Assembly (NCBI RefSeq): GCF_016458275.1
Contig: NZ_JAEMHM010000015.1
Span: forward strand, 85,099 to 149,098
Source: Geomesophilobacter sediminis
GTDB lineage: Bacteria; Desulfobacterota; Desulfuromonadia; Geobacterales; Geobacteraceae
Direction: 5' to 3'
DNA length: 64,000 nucleotides
The position numbers and the translations under genes were made by a program. Positions 51,590 through 63,056 of this stretch are shown here, piece by piece. A model generated the notes under the pieces. That model saw only the letters and a list, made by a program, of their open reading frames with translations, made no database searches and was not told where the DNA came from. Position 1 is the first letter of the stretch. Every line of letters begins with the position of its first letter.

Positions 51590-52663
51590 ATGGAAATTCG
51601 AGAACTACCGTTGCCCGCTGCCGAAATGAAGCCGAAGTACACCGATGAGTCCCAGCTCGGTTTCGGCAGGATTTTTACCGACCGGATGCTCCTCGTAGAG
51701 TGGAAGGCGGGGCAGGGATGGGTAGACGGTAGGATCCAGAAGTACGGCCCCTTTTCGATGGACCCTGCCGCGTTGGTGCTTCATTACGCCCAGGAGATCT
51801 TCGAGGGGCTCAAGGCCTACAAATGGGCCGACGGGAGCATCGTCTTGTTCCGCCCGGAGATGAACGCCCGCCGTTTTAACCATTCGGCGGAACGTCTTTG
51901 CATGCCGACCATACCCGAAGAGGATTTCGTCGCCGGGATCGAGCAGCTGGTGCGCCTGGAGAAGGAATGGATCCCGTCCGCCGAGGGGACCTCGCTCTAC
52001 ATCCGCCCGGCCATGATCGCCGTCGAGCCGGTGATCGGGGTCAAGCCTTCCGATCATTACTATTTCTACGTGATCCTCTCCCCGGTCGGCGCTTACTATT
52101 CCCAGGGCTTCAAACCGACCAAGATCATGGTTGAGGACAAGTACGTCCGGGCGACCCCGGGCGGCACCGGCGAGGCCAAGACCGGCGGCAACTACGCCAA
52201 CTCGCTTAAGGCGGGCCTGGAAGCCAAGAAGAAGGGCTTCGACCAGGTGCTCTGGCTGGATGGCGTGGAGCGGCGCTACATCGAGGAAGTCGGGGCGATG
52301 AACATGTTCTTTGCCTACGGCGACACCATCGTGACCGCTCCCCTGGAAGGGACCATCCTGAACGGCATCACCCGCGATTCCGTTCTCACCCTGGCCAAAA
52401 AGCTGGGCCTCAAGATCGAGGAGCGCCGCATCGATGTGAACGACCTGTTCAAGGACATCCGGGACGGCAAGATCACCGAAGCCTTCGGCAGCGGAACTGC
52501 CGCCGTGGTAACCCCGGTGGGGCTGCTCGGGTATCGCGGTGAGACCGCGACCGTGGCCGACGGCGGCGTGGGCAAGATCACCCAGACCCTGTACGACACC
52601 CTCACCGGCATCCAGACCGGCAAGATCCCCGACACCTTCGGCTGGATCCGGAAGGTGGTCTGA
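51590..52663 (+). CDS. ilvE: branched-chain amino acid aminotransferase
   Basis: 357 residues, fold type IV PLP enzyme, final step of leucine, isoleucine and valine synthesis. PLP lysine in GTGEAKTGGNYA; EEVGAMNMFF and GSGTAAVVTPVG are family motifs. The length and N-terminal RMEIRELPLPAAE fit the larger bacterial/mitochondrial type. ATG 51590 is preceded by CGGAGG; an in-frame extension to 51461 lacks a site. Followed by a terminator. Confidence 0.95.
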   Translation: MEIRELPLPAAEMKPKYTDESQLGFGRIFTDRMLLVEWKAGQGWVDGRIQKYGPFSMDPAALVLHYAQEIFEGLKAYKWADGSIVLFRPEMNARRFNHSAERLCMPTIPEEDFVAGIEQLVRLEKEWIPSAEGTSLYIRPAMIAVEPVIGVKPSDHYYFYVILSPVGAYYSQGFKPTKIMVEDKYVRATPGGTGEAKTGGNYANSLKAGLEAKKKGFDQVLWLDGVERRYIEEVGAMNMFFAYGDTIVTAPLEGTILNGITRDSVLTLAKKLGLKIEERRIDVNDLFKDIRDGKITEAFGSGTAAVVTPVGLLGYRGETATVADGGVGKITQTLYDTLTGIQTGKIPDTFGWIRKVV

Positions 52664-52669
52664 AGCATT

Positions 52670-52706
52670 TCCCCCTCTCCCCCCGGGAGAGGTTCGGGGT
52701 GAGGGC
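52670..52706. repeat. CCCTC-type intergenic hairpin element, degenerate
   Basis: CCCCCTCTCCCCCCGGGAGAGG followed by TTCGGGGTGAGGG, just past the ilvE stop. Confidence 0.55.
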
Positions 52707-52735
52707 ACTGCAACATCAACGTCACCCAAAAGTAC

Positions 52736-52761
52736 GGGGGAGCCGGCTCGGCTCCCCCTTT
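52736..52761 (+). terminator. terminator of ilvE
   Basis: GGGGGAGCCG, loop GCT, CGGCTCCCCC, then only TTT, so termination may be partial. Confidence 0.7.
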
Positions 52762-52769
52762 GGTTACCC

Positions 52770-52943
52770 ATGAAGCAGCAACAAAAACAGATCAACAACC
52801 TCTGCCTCTCCTGCCGCCGCACCTGCAAACAGGAAGCGACCGCCCTGATCGCGTCCTGCCCCCGCTACTATGCCGGACCGAAGATCAAGCGTGAGAACTG
52901 GAAACAGCCCGGGCTCCCGCTGGATTCGACCGCCGAGAAGTAG
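52770..52943 (+). CDS. small cysteine-rich protein (57 residues)
   Basis: The product carries CLSCRRTCKQ and, 11 residues on, SCPRYY: a C-x2-C-x3-C-x11-C pattern that could bind zinc or an Fe-S cluster. No clear ribosome site precedes ATG 52770, which sits 9 bp after the ilvE terminator. The Cys spacing and basic composition look selected, but no family is recognised. Confidence 0.5.
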   Translation: MKQQQKQINNLCLSCRRTCKQEATALIASCPRYYAGPKIKRENWKQPGLPLDSTAEK

Positions 52944-53080
52944 TAACTGCCCCCAGCAGACTCCCCTTCCTTCCAGGCCGGTGGCGTGCCGCGGTACGGC
53001 AACAAGCCATCAGCAACACCGACCCGGCATCCCGGTCGCGATATATCCTCTTCAAAGTAAGCACGGTAGCCGCTTACCCT

Positions 53081-53161
53081 GTGGGAGCGCCTTTCCAGGC
53101 GCGAATAACCGCAATTGCTATCACCGCCTTCGGCGGATCGCGGCAGAAATGCCACTCCTAC
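53081..53161. repeat. REPIN: two inverted 24-bp REP-like palindromes
   Basis: Left copy 53081-53104 (GTGGGAGCGCC ... GGCGCGA); right copy inverted at 53138-53161 (TCGCGGC ... CTCCTAC). Between them is a hairpin CCGCC-TTC-GGCGG. The layout equals Pseudomonas-type REPINs, but the core sequence differs. Confidence 0.75.
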
Positions 53162-53311
53162 AGCGTTGACTACCATCCTCTGCACCTCAAGCACCTGATT
53201 CTATCGCACCTGCATCCCCCCTTCACTGCAGCAAAGCCATGCCTCACAATATGAAAACACTCACAGACGGGAGCCGTCCGTCGCTCAATGTGATGTATTC
53301 CGCTCCTTACC

Positions 53312-53340
53312 TTGACACCCGGTGGGGGGGTACCTATTAT
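53312..53340 (+). promoter_or_regulatory. promoter of clpB (sigma-70 or sigma-32 type)
   Basis: TTGACA (53312-53317), 17-bp spacer with a run of seven G, TATTAT (53335-53340). CTTGACA and CCTATTAT also fit a sigma-32 promoter loosely, which suits a heat-shock gene. Confidence 0.65.
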
Positions 53341-53362
53341 TCCCCGCAGAGGAGGAATCGCC

Positions 53363-55966
<2,604 letters not shown>

Positions 55967-55996
55967 TAATGTAGTAGAGATAGTCGCAAGGACTTC

Positions 55997-56027
55997 GGCC
56001 CCTCGTTTGATGAGGGGCCTTTTTTTA
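55997..56027 (+). terminator. terminator of clpB
   Basis: GGCCCCTC, loop GTTTGAT, GAGGGGCC, eight T. Confidence 0.93.
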
Positions 56028-56125
56028 TTCGCAATCCCGCGGCTCGCCACACCTCTGGCCCCACTTCAATCCCGCTCCCGGAATAATCCGTTCCTACTTA
56101 TCTGAGAACCATGCTATTCTTTGTC

Positions 56126-56153
56126 GGCCCCCCGGGTTTCGGGGGGCCTTTTT
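56126..56153 (+). terminator. orphan terminator in front of the M48 protease gene
   Basis: GGCCCCCCG, loop GGTTT, CGGGGGGCC, five T. No gene lies between it and the clpB terminator at 56027. It ends 26 bp before ATG 56180 and just after a TATTCT hexamer (56114-56119), so it may be an attenuator or end a short RNA. Confidence 0.75.
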
Positions 56154-56179
56154 AATGCCACCTGCCCCTCCGGAGCCCC

Positions 56180-57424
56180 ATGAAAAGCGCCTTCATCCTT
56201 CTCTTTCTGATCCGTTTTGCCGTTGAACAGATCCTCTCCTGGCTTAACCTGCGCCACTTGAAACGGTACGGCGCACTCGTGCCGGCCGGGTTCGAAGGGG
56301 TGATCGATGCCGAGGCGCTGGCGCGGACGGTAAGCTACACCCGTGAACAGAGCCGGATCGGGCTGATCCAGTCGATCTACGACAGCATCCTGCTGCTCGC
56401 CTTTTTGTTTACCCCGCTCTTCCCGCTCTACGACGCCTGGATCGACACCTTTACCGACTCCTTCATCCTGCGCGGCGTCATCTTCATGCTGATCCTCACC
56501 CTGGTCCAGGGGGTGCTCGACATTCCGTTCTCCCTGTACCAGACCTTCCGGGTCGAGCGGCGCTACGGCTTCAACACGATGACCATCGGACTGTGGCTCT
56601 CCGACCTTGTCAAATCGACCCTCATTTCGGCGGTTCTTCTTTGCGCGGTCGGTTCGGGTGCGCTCTGGCTGGTCCGCACCTCACCGCAACACTGGTGGCT
56701 CTGGGTCTGGCTCTTCTTTTTCCTGGTGTCGATCACTTTGCTTTACGTCTCCCCGTACCTGATCGAACCGCTTTTTTCCAAGTTCGAGCCGGTGCAGGAC
56801 CCCGAGTTGGAGGGCGAGATCCGGACGATGATGGAAAAGGCGGGGCTCAAGATCAAGAGCGTGCAGCAAATGGACGCTTCCCGCCGCACCCTCCATTCCA
56901 ACGCCTACTTCACCGGAATCGGTCGGGTAAAGAGGATCGTTCTTTTCGACACCCTGCTCAAGCAGATGGACCCGCGCGAGATCCTCGCCATCCTCGCTCA
57001 CGAAGTCGGGCACTGGAAAAAAGGTCACATCAGGAACCGGATCATCCTCACCGAGGCGGGGGCCCTCGTGGTCTGCTTTCTCGCCCATCGGCTGCTGGCC
57101 TGGGGCGGGATTCCGGCGCTCTTCGAGCTACCCACCGTATCCTTCCCGGCCCAGCTGCTTCTTTTGAGCTTCATCGGGTCGCTGGTTTCCTTCCCGCTGA
57201 CGCCGCTCTCTTCCTGGCTTTCCCGGCGGCACGAATGGCAGGCCGACCGTTTCGCCACCGACCTCTCCGGGATGCCCGACGCGCTCGCCACGGCGCTCAA
57301 GAAACTCACCCGGGAGAACCTTTCCAACCTCCATCCGCATCCGGTCTACGCGCTCTTCTATTACTCCCACCCGCCGGTCGTGCAGCGGGTCGCCCGCCTG
57401 GAAGCGCAGCCATCCAAACCGTAG
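56180..57424 (+). CDS. Ste24-like M48 membrane metalloprotease
   Basis: 414 residues with about six or seven transmembrane helices. CAAX-protease N-domain, then M48 zinc site HEVGHWKKGH with the third ligand Glu in HEWQADRFATD. Resembles eukaryotic Ste24/CAAX protease 1 more than HtpX, by length and the N-domain. Substrates in bacteria are unknown; membrane protein quality control is likely. No ribosome site beyond CTCCGGAG is evident. Confidence 0.9.
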   Translation: MKSAFILLFLIRFAVEQILSWLNLRHLKRYGALVPAGFEGVIDAEALARTVSYTREQSRIGLIQSIYDSILLLAFLFTPLFPLYDAWIDTFTDSFILRGVIFMLILTLVQGVLDIPFSLYQTFRVERRYGFNTMTIGLWLSDLVKSTLISAVLLCAVGSGALWLVRTSPQHWWLWVWLFFFLVSITLLYVSPYLIEPLFSKFEPVQDPELEGEIRTMMEKAGLKIKSVQQMDASRRTLHSNAYFTGIGRVKRIVLFDTLLKQMDPREILAILAHEVGHWKKGHIRNRIILTEAGALVVCFLAHRLLAWGGIPALFELPTVSFPAQLLLLSFIGSLVSFPLTPLSSWLSRRHEWQADRFATDLSGMPDALATALKKLTRENLSNLHPHPVYALFYYSHPPVVQRVARLEAQPSKP

Positions 57425-57454
57425 GGTGGCTCCCGTGCCCACCAGGTACATGCA

Positions 57455-57486
57455 AAAGGGGCTCACCTGATGAGGTGAGCCCCTTT
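57455..57486. terminator. bidirectional terminator between M48 protease and lipoprotein genes
   Basis: AAAGGGGCTCACCT, loop GATG, AGGTGAGCCCCTTT. Confidence 0.92.
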
Positions 57487-57512
57487 CTTGTTTCCTGAGG
57501 TTGGGAGGCCGG

Positions 57513-58697
57513 CTACCGTCTGGCCTTCGCCATCATCCCGTTGCCGGTCCCGCTCGAGCTGCTGCCCCCGGTCATGCCGGTTCCGGTGGAGCCGGACATC
57601 CCGGTGCCGCCGGTGCCTGAGCTTCCGGTGGAGCCGCTGCCACTGGTGCCAGTGCCGGTCGTGGATGAGCCGGATCCTCCCATCATGCCGGTACCGGTGC
57701 CGGTACCGCCCGTCGTCCCCGAAGTTCCGGAGGAGCCGCTCCCCGAGGTCCCGGCGGTGGAGCCTCCCATCATGCCGGTGCCGGCGCTCCCCCCTTTTCC
57801 GCCCATCATGCCCGAGATCGGATGGCCGCTCATATTCCAGAAACGGGCGTTGGTCAGGTTGGGGAAAAGAGTGCTCATGTTCCGAAACGGCATGCCGGCG
57901 GTCATGGCCGGCATGGACGCGACCTGGGAGGTTACGCTCGCCGCGATCTGGTTCATCATCGACTGGCTCTGCTGGGAGCCGCCCGGCATGGCAGCGACCA
58001 TCTGGGAAAGCTGGTCGTTGATCGCCCCCATCATGCCGCGAAAGCGGTTCACATCGGTCGAGGCGGAGGTGCCGGTACCGCTCATGATCTGCGCGGCCTG
58101 ACCCGCCATCAACGACGCCATGTTCTGGGCCGCCGTGTGCATGAGGGCGTAGTTCCCCTTGTTCGGATCGGTCGACCCTGCCGCCCCGAGACTTACGTAA
58201 TCGGCCATCATGTTGGTTCCGGCCGGCAGGTTCATCTGGTCACGCAGCTGGGTCATCGCATCGGTGAGCGTCATCCCCGGATTTGCTTCCATGTTCTCCC
58301 GAATGAGGGTGGTCATCGGAGTGACCATGGCCGTGCCAGTGCCGCTGACGGCCTGTGCCGGCATCGACATGACGTAGGTTCCGGTCACGGCCTGGTTGGT
58401 GTCGGCATCGGTGGTCTGTCCCTGGATCGCCATGGCGACGATCGGGTACTTGCCGACGTCCTCGGGAGCGACGTTGAGGGTGTACGAGCCGTTTTGATCG
58501 GTGGTGGCCGAGGGCTCCCCCGGATCCAGCTGGTAATTGCCGTTTTTGTCCATGAACACGACCGCGTTCACGAGATACCCGTCGGCCACCTTACCCGAGA
58601 CCGTCGCCCCCGAAGTGCCCGAATTGCTTCCCCCGCTGCATCCTGCCATAAGCCCCGCGACAATGAGTGATGCTGCCATTAGTCCTTGCTTTCGCAT
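57513..58697 (-). CDS. lipoprotein with Gly/Ser/Thr/Met-rich tail
   Basis: 394 residues. Lipobox LMAGC (Cys20), then a carboxypeptidase-regulatory or Cna-B-like beta domain (VSGKVADGYLVNAVVFMDKN, with a possible Ca2+ loop DKNGNYQLDPGE). A helical, Met/Gln/Ala-rich middle follows. The last 100 residues are low-complexity G/S/T with repeated GMMGG. The tail may be a flexible surface region or, through its many Met, bind metal (speculation). No neighbours hint at function. Confidence 0.82.
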   Translation of the reverse strand: MRKQGLMAASLIVAGLMAGCSGGSNSGTSGATVSGKVADGYLVNAVVFMDKNGNYQLDPGEPSATTDQNGSYTLNVAPEDVGKYPIVAMAIQGQTTDADTNQAVTGTYVMSMPAQAVSGTGTAMVTPMTTLIRENMEANPGMTLTDAMTQLRDQMNLPAGTNMMADYVSLGAAGSTDPNKGNYALMHTAAQNMASLMAGQAAQIMSGTGTSASTDVNRFRGMMGAINDQLSQMVAAMPGGSQQSQSMMNQIAASVTSQVASMPAMTAGMPFRNMSTLFPNLTNARFWNMSGHPISGMMGGKGGSAGTGMMGGSTAGTSGSGSSGTSGTTGGTGTGTGMMGGSGSSTTGTGTSGSGSTGSSGTGGTGMSGSTGTGMTGGSSSSGTGNGMMAKARR

Positions 58698-59111
58698 GCT
58701 GTACGTTCCCTCTCTGCTGGTGTTGATGGTGCTGTCTCTATGGCCGGATCATGCTGAACCTTGGAAGAACTCGCGGAGTCGCGCACAATCTCCAACCAAT
58801 CCTTGAGCACGAAGCGTGCCCGCGAGGCGGACTCGCGCCCCGAGGCGCTTTGACGACCTTCACTCCACCAGAATGGTAGGATATTCCCCAGCAACCTGCG
58901 GATTATTACCCATAGCAAGGGCCAATGATCGGAGTTTCCGATTGTCCCGGGCCGGGTTGTGGGTGGAAAGACTCCTCAAAATACCTACCTGTTCCTCGAC
59001 AAAATGCCCACCCATCCCCCCCATTTCACTCCATTAGAACCATTGCTTCACAGCCCCGTGCATGATAGGTTTATAATCCGCTTTCCAACACATCCAATGA
59101 GAGAGGCAGGT
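58698..59111. other. intergenic region before glgA, no gene supported
   Basis: Divergent control region of the minus-strand lipoprotein and glgA. A 79-codon TTG-initiated frame on the minus strand (58679-58918) is open but shows no family features. AT-rich parts lie near 58880-58915 and 59060-59100. Confidence 0.5.
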
Positions 59112-60677
59112 ATGCGCCTTAACATATTGATGGCCGCCTCCGAGGCGGTGCCCTTCGCCAAGGAAGGTGGGCTCGCCGACGTCGCCGGTGCCCTTCCCAA
59201 ATACCTGAAAGCACGCGGTCACGACGTGCGGCTGGTCATGCCCCGCTACTACAAGGTGGACCGGCAGCGCTTCGACCTGAAGCCCCTTCCCGGCGTGCTG
59301 GTGGTCCCGATGGGGATCATCGGCAACATGTACTGCGGTGTCCTGGAGGGGCGTATTCCCGGCAGCGACGTACCGGTCTACTTCCTGGAGCACGAGGATT
59401 ATTACGGGCGGGACACGCTGTACGAGCAGGACAACAAGGGGTACCTCGACAACGACAACCGCTTCATCTTCCTGTCCCGCGCCGCGCTGGAACTGTGCAA
59501 GATGATCGACTTCACCCCGGACGTGGTTCATGCCCACGACTGGCACACGGCCGCCATTCCGGTGCTGATGAACACCGCGCTGCGCCGCGACCACCACCTC
59601 GGCAACGCCGCCTCCGTTCTCACCGTCCACAACATGCAGCACCAGGGAGAGTTCTACGAAGGTGCCATGGACGTCCTGGGGATCGGCTGGGAGCACTTCA
59701 ACTTCCTGGAGCTGGAAAAGGACGACCAGGTAAACCTGCTCAAGGGGGGCATGTACCACGCCACCCTGCTCAACACCGTCAGCGAAGGCTACGCTCGCGA
59801 GATGCAGACCGCCGAGTACGGCTGGGGTTTGGAAGGTGTGGTGCGGGAACGCTCCTGGGATCTTTTCGGGATCCTGAACGGCGTCGATTACGGGGAATGG
59901 AATCCCGAGAGCGATCCGCTCATTCCGGCCAATTTCTCGGCGGCCGAGGTTTCCGGCAAGGCCCTTTGCAAAAGTGAGCTGCAACGGGCGCTCGGGCTTC
60001 CGGTACGTCCCGATGTCCCGCTGATCGGGATGGTGGGCAGGCTGGTGAAGCAGAAGGGGATCGACGTGCTGGCCGAGGCGATGCCCCGCATTTTGGAGTT
60101 GGATGCGCAGTTCGTGCTGCTGGGTGCGGGCGAGCCGTGGTCGCACTTCTATTTCGGCGGGCTGGCCGGCAAGCATCCCGATCGTTTTGCCTGCCGGATC
60201 GGTTACGACAACGCCCTTGCCCACCGCATCGAAGCGGGCGCCGATTTCTTCCTGATGCCCTCGGCGTTCGAACCGTGCGGGCTGAACCAGATGTACAGCA
60301 TGCGCTACGGGACGCTCCCCATCGTGCGGGCCACCGGCGGTCTCGACGACTCGGTGGACAACTTCGATGCGGGCCATCTTTCCGGAACCGGCTTCAAGTT
60401 CTGGGATCTCACTGCCGGCGCCCTCTTCGACACGGTCGGCTGGGCAGTCCACACCTGGTATCATGACCCGCAGGCAATTACCGCGCTGCGCCAAAATGCC
60501 ATGCGGCAGCGGTTCACCTGGGACGATGCCGCCGCCAAATATGAGCGGCTCTACCTTGAGGCGATGAAAAGAAGGATCGGGGAGTGGGCGTTCAACGAAC
60601 TGGCGGGCACGCGGCAGCCGGCCCATGCCGCGAGTGGCGCCGGTGATGGCGGTTACGGATTGAGCGCACCGGTTTGA
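59112..60677 (+). CDS. glgA: glycogen synthase GlgA
   Basis: 521 residues, GT5 family. Transfers glucose from ADP-glucose to glycogen. N-terminal KEGGLADVAGALPKYL binds the nucleotide-sugar; the C-terminal half has MVGRLVKQKGIDVL, PSAFEPCGLNQMYSMRYG and ATGGLDDSV. ATG 59112 matches the conserved start MRLNILMAASEAVPF and follows GAGAGGCAGG. No other glg genes are next to it. Confidence 0.96.
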   Translation: MRLNILMAASEAVPFAKEGGLADVAGALPKYLKARGHDVRLVMPRYYKVDRQRFDLKPLPGVLVVPMGIIGNMYCGVLEGRIPGSDVPVYFLEHEDYYGRDTLYEQDNKGYLDNDNRFIFLSRAALELCKMIDFTPDVVHAHDWHTAAIPVLMNTALRRDHHLGNAASVLTVHNMQHQGEFYEGAMDVLGIGWEHFNFLELEKDDQVNLLKGGMYHATLLNTVSEGYAREMQTAEYGWGLEGVVRERSWDLFGILNGVDYGEWNPESDPLIPANFSAAEVSGKALCKSELQRALGLPVRPDVPLIGMVGRLVKQKGIDVLAEAMPRILELDAQFVLLGAGEPWSHFYFGGLAGKHPDRFACRIGYDNALAHRIEAGADFFLMPSAFEPCGLNQMYSMRYGTLPIVRATGGLDDSVDNFDAGHLSGTGFKFWDLTAGALFDTVGWAVHTWYHDPQAITALRQNAMRQRFTWDDAAAKYERLYLEAMKRRIGEWAFNELAGTRQPAHAASGAGDGGYGLSAPV

Positions 60678-60726
60678 GTGACCATGGCCCCCCCTGATTA
60701 ACTGATGGAAGACCTTTTTATTTACT

Positions 60727-60807
60727 GTGGGAGCGCCTTTCCAGGCGCGAACCGCCGAAGGCGGTGACAACGGTTGGGGTTGATCGCGACTGGAAAAGCG
60801 CTCCCAC
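60727..60807. repeat. REPIN: two inverted 24-bp REP-like palindromes
   Basis: Left copy 60727-60750 is identical to that at 53081-53104. The right copy is inverted at 60784-60807 (TCGCGACTGG ... GCTCCCAC). Between them is CCGCC-GAA-GGCGG. Total length 81 bp, equal to the REPIN at 53081-53161. Confidence 0.8.
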
Positions 60808-60847
60808 CGGGTAAGCCAAACGCTTCCCAGAGGAGAACATTCACCAA

Positions 60848-60887
60848 GAAGGGCGGCATCGGATCTCCGATGCCGCCCTTCTCTTTT
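60848..60887. terminator. strong hairpin terminator between glgA and sucD
   Basis: A 16-bp perfect inverted repeat GAAGGGCGGCATCGGA / TCCGATGCCGCCCTTC followed by TCTTTT. Serves glgA, possibly sucCD as well. Confidence 0.85.
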
Positions 60888-60889
60888 AA

Positions 60890-60913
60890 TCGTGCCGGTA
60901 ATGGCGCTCCCAC
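60890..60913 (-). repeat. REP-like 24-bp palindromic element (single)
   Basis: Minus strand GTGGGAGCGCC ... CGGCACGA; same family as the REPIN 80 bp upstream. Confidence 0.65.
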
Positions 60914-60995
60914 AGCGATGGGTACCCGATCCTGCCCATCTTGCCCGTCCCTGTGAAGAGACTCGTTCTCCGCGTCCTCTGCGGTGAGGCTAAAC

Positions 60996-61871
60996 CTACT
61001 TCTTCCCCATCGCCTCCAGCATCGCCTCCCCCATCCGGGTCGGGCTGGTCGCGACGGTGACGCCGCACTCGGTGAGGGTGCGGATTTTGTCCGCTGCCTT
61101 TCCTTTGCCGCCGGTGATGATGGCGCCGGCGTGTCCCATCCGTTTGCCCGGAGGGGCGGTAACACCGGCAATGAAGGCTCCCACCGGCTTTTTCATGTGC
61201 TCCTTGATGTAAAACGCCGCCTCTTCCTCGGCCGCGCCGCCGATCTCACCGATCATGAAAACCGCTTCGGTGGCCGGATCGTCATTGAACATCTTGAGTA
61301 CGTCGACGAAGTTGGTCCCGATGATCGGGTCCCCGCCGATCCCGACGCAGGTGGACTGCCCCAGTCCGGCGTCGGTCAACTGCTTGACCGCCTCGTAGGT
61401 AAGCGTGCCGGAGCGGGAGACCACCCCGATCTTGCCGGGGAGGTGGATGTGTCCGGGCATGATCCCTACCTTGCATTCCCCCGGCGTTATGACTCCGGGG
61501 CAGTTCGGGCCGATCAGCCGCATCTTGCTTGCAGCCAGGATCCGCTTCACCGGCACCATGTCCCGGACCGGAATCCCCTCGGTGATGCATACCGCCAGGT
61601 CGAGCCCGCAGTCGGCGCATTCCAGGATCGCGTCGGCCGCACCCGGAGGGGGCACGAAGATCATGGAGACGTTCGCCTCGGTGTAGCGGACCGCCTCCTC
61701 CACGGTATTGAAAACCGGGATCCCCTCGATGTGGATCCCCCCCTTGCCCGGCGTCACGCCGGCTACGATGTTGCTCCCGTACTCGCGGCACTGCTGGGTA
61801 TGGAAAAGGCCGCTGCGCCCGGTAATCCCCTGGACCAAGATTTTCGATTGCTTATTGAGAAGTATCGACAT
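60996..61871 (-). CDS. sucD: succinyl-CoA synthetase alpha subunit
   Basis: 291 residues. CoA-binding Rossmann domain ([19 protein letters not shown]) and the phosphohistidine in GHAGAII near residue 246. Together with SucC interconverts succinyl-CoA and succinate with ADP or GDP phosphorylation in the TCA cycle. ATG 61871 lies 9 bp after the sucC stop. Confidence 0.96.
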   Translation of the reverse strand: MSILLNKQSKILVQGITGRSGLFHTQQCREYGSNIVAGVTPGKGGIHIEGIPVFNTVEEAVRYTEANVSMIFVPPPGAADAILECADCGLDLAVCITEGIPVRDMVPVKRILAASKMRLIGPNCPGVITPGECKVGIMPGHIHLPGKIGVVSRSGTLTYEAVKQLTDAGLGQSTCVGIGGDPIIGTNFVDVLKMFNDDPATEAVFMIGEIGGAAEEEAAFYIKEHMKKPVGAFIAGVTAPPGKRMGHAGAIITGGKGKAADKIRTLTECGVTVATSPTRMGEAMLEAMGKK

Positions 61872-61880
61872 GATCGCCCC

Positions 61881-63056
61881 CTAGTTGTCGCCGTTCGAGG
61901 CCTTCAGCATCTGCACGATGCGCTGGGCCGCGTCTCCGAGGTTGTCGCCGCACTGGACGTTGAGCCCGGACTCGCTGAGGAGACGTTTCCCCTCCTCGAC
62001 TTGGCTGCCGTCCATCCGCACTACGATCGGGAGGGTGCATTTAACCTCCGCGGCGGCCTCGATGATGCCATGGGCAATGATGTCGCAACGCATGATCCCG
62101 CCGAAGATATTGACGAAGATCCCCTTCACGTCACCGTCCTGGAGGATGATCTTGAAGGCCTCGGCGACCTTCTCGCGGGTGGCCCCGCCGCCGACATCCA
62201 GGAAGTTCGCGGGCTCGCCGCCGCACTCTTTCAGGACGTCCAGGGTGGCCATGGCCAGGCCGGCCCCGTTCACCATGCAGCCGATGTTGCCGTCGAGCTT
62301 GATATAGGCGAGGTCGTACTTGCTGGCGTTGATCTCCAGCGGATCGAGCTGGGAGTAGTCCATCATGTCCGGGTACTCGCGGTGGCGGAAGACGGCGTTG
62401 TCGTCAAAGGTGATTTTGGCATCCATCGCCATCAGCCACCCAGCCTTGGTCACCACCAGCGGATTGATCTCGACCAGCGAGCAGTCCTTTTCGAGGAGCA
62501 CCTTGTGCAGGTTCAGGATCAACGAGACGCAGTCCTCGCAGACGCTGCCGGTGAGGCCGAGTGCAAGGGCGATCTTGCGCGCCTGGTAGGGGCGCAGCCC
62601 GATCAGGGGATCGATGGAAAGGGTATGGATCTTTTCAGGAGTCTTGGCTGCAACCTCCTCGATCTCGACCCCACCTTCGGCGGAAGCGATCAGGATATAG
62701 CGCGAGGAGCCGCGATCCAGCGTCATGGAGAGGTAGAATTCGCGGGCGATCTCCACCGCCTCCTCGACCAGGATACGCCGAACCCGCAGCCCCTGCGGAC
62801 CGGTCTGCGGCGTCACCAGGGACCGGCCGAAAAGCTCTTTGGCCAGATTCTGCGCCTCTTCCGGATGGAAGACCAGCTTTACCCCGCCCGCCTTGCCGCG
62901 GCCGCCGGCGTGGATCTGGGCCTTCACCACGCAGCGCCCCCCCATCTCCTTGGCGGCCCGCTCCACCTGGTCCGCGGTCAACGCCACCCGGCCCCGCGGG
63001 ACCGGGATACCGTAGGCGCTGAGGATCTCTTTAGCCTGGTACTCATGAATGTTCAT
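61881..63056 (-). CDS. sucC: succinyl-CoA synthetase beta subunit
   Basis: 391 residues. ATP-grasp domain beginning MNIHEYQAKEILSAYGIPVP, with VKAQIHAGGRGKAGGVK and the C-terminal GGIMRCDIIAHGIIEAA. First gene of sucCD; AAGGGGG lies just upstream of ATG 63056. Geobacter relatives also use a succinyl-CoA:acetate CoA-transferase, not encoded here. Confidence 0.96.
   Translation of the reverse strand: MNIHEYQAKEILSAYGIPVPRGRVALTADQVERAAKEMGGRCVVKAQIHAGGRGKAGGVKLVFHPEEAQNLAKELFGRSLVTPQTGPQGLRVRRILVEEAVEIAREFYLSMTLDRGSSRYILIASAEGGVEIEEVAAKTPEKIHTLSIDPLIGLRPYQARKIALALGLTGSVCEDCVSLILNLHKVLLEKDCSLVEINPLVVTKAGWLMAMDAKITFDDNAVFRHREYPDMMDYSQLDPLEINASKYDLAYIKLDGNIGCMVNGAGLAMATLDVLKECGGEPANFLDVGGGATREKVAEAFKIILQDGDVKGIFVNIFGGIMRCDIIAHGIIEAAAEVKCTLPIVVRMDGSQVEEGKRLLSESGLNVQCGDNLGDAAQRIVQMLKASNGDN

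Larger units (their letters stand above)
52944..53362. other. intergenic region with REPIN and the clpB promoter
   Basis: Contains the inverted REP pair at 53081-53161 and the clpB promoter at 53312-53340. No gene is supported; frames here are interrupted or featureless. Confidence 0.5.
60678..60995. other. 318-bp intergenic region between glgA and sucD
   Basis: Filled by a REPIN (60727-60807), a terminator (60848-60887), a single REP-like copy (60890-60913) and a ctccgcgtcctctgcggtg motif near 60970. No gene. Confidence 0.6.

Noticed and set aside
58679..58918. 79-residue minus-strand protein overlapping the lipoprotein start
   Set aside because: TTG start without a clear site, no recognisable features, and it lies in the lipoprotein's promoter region.
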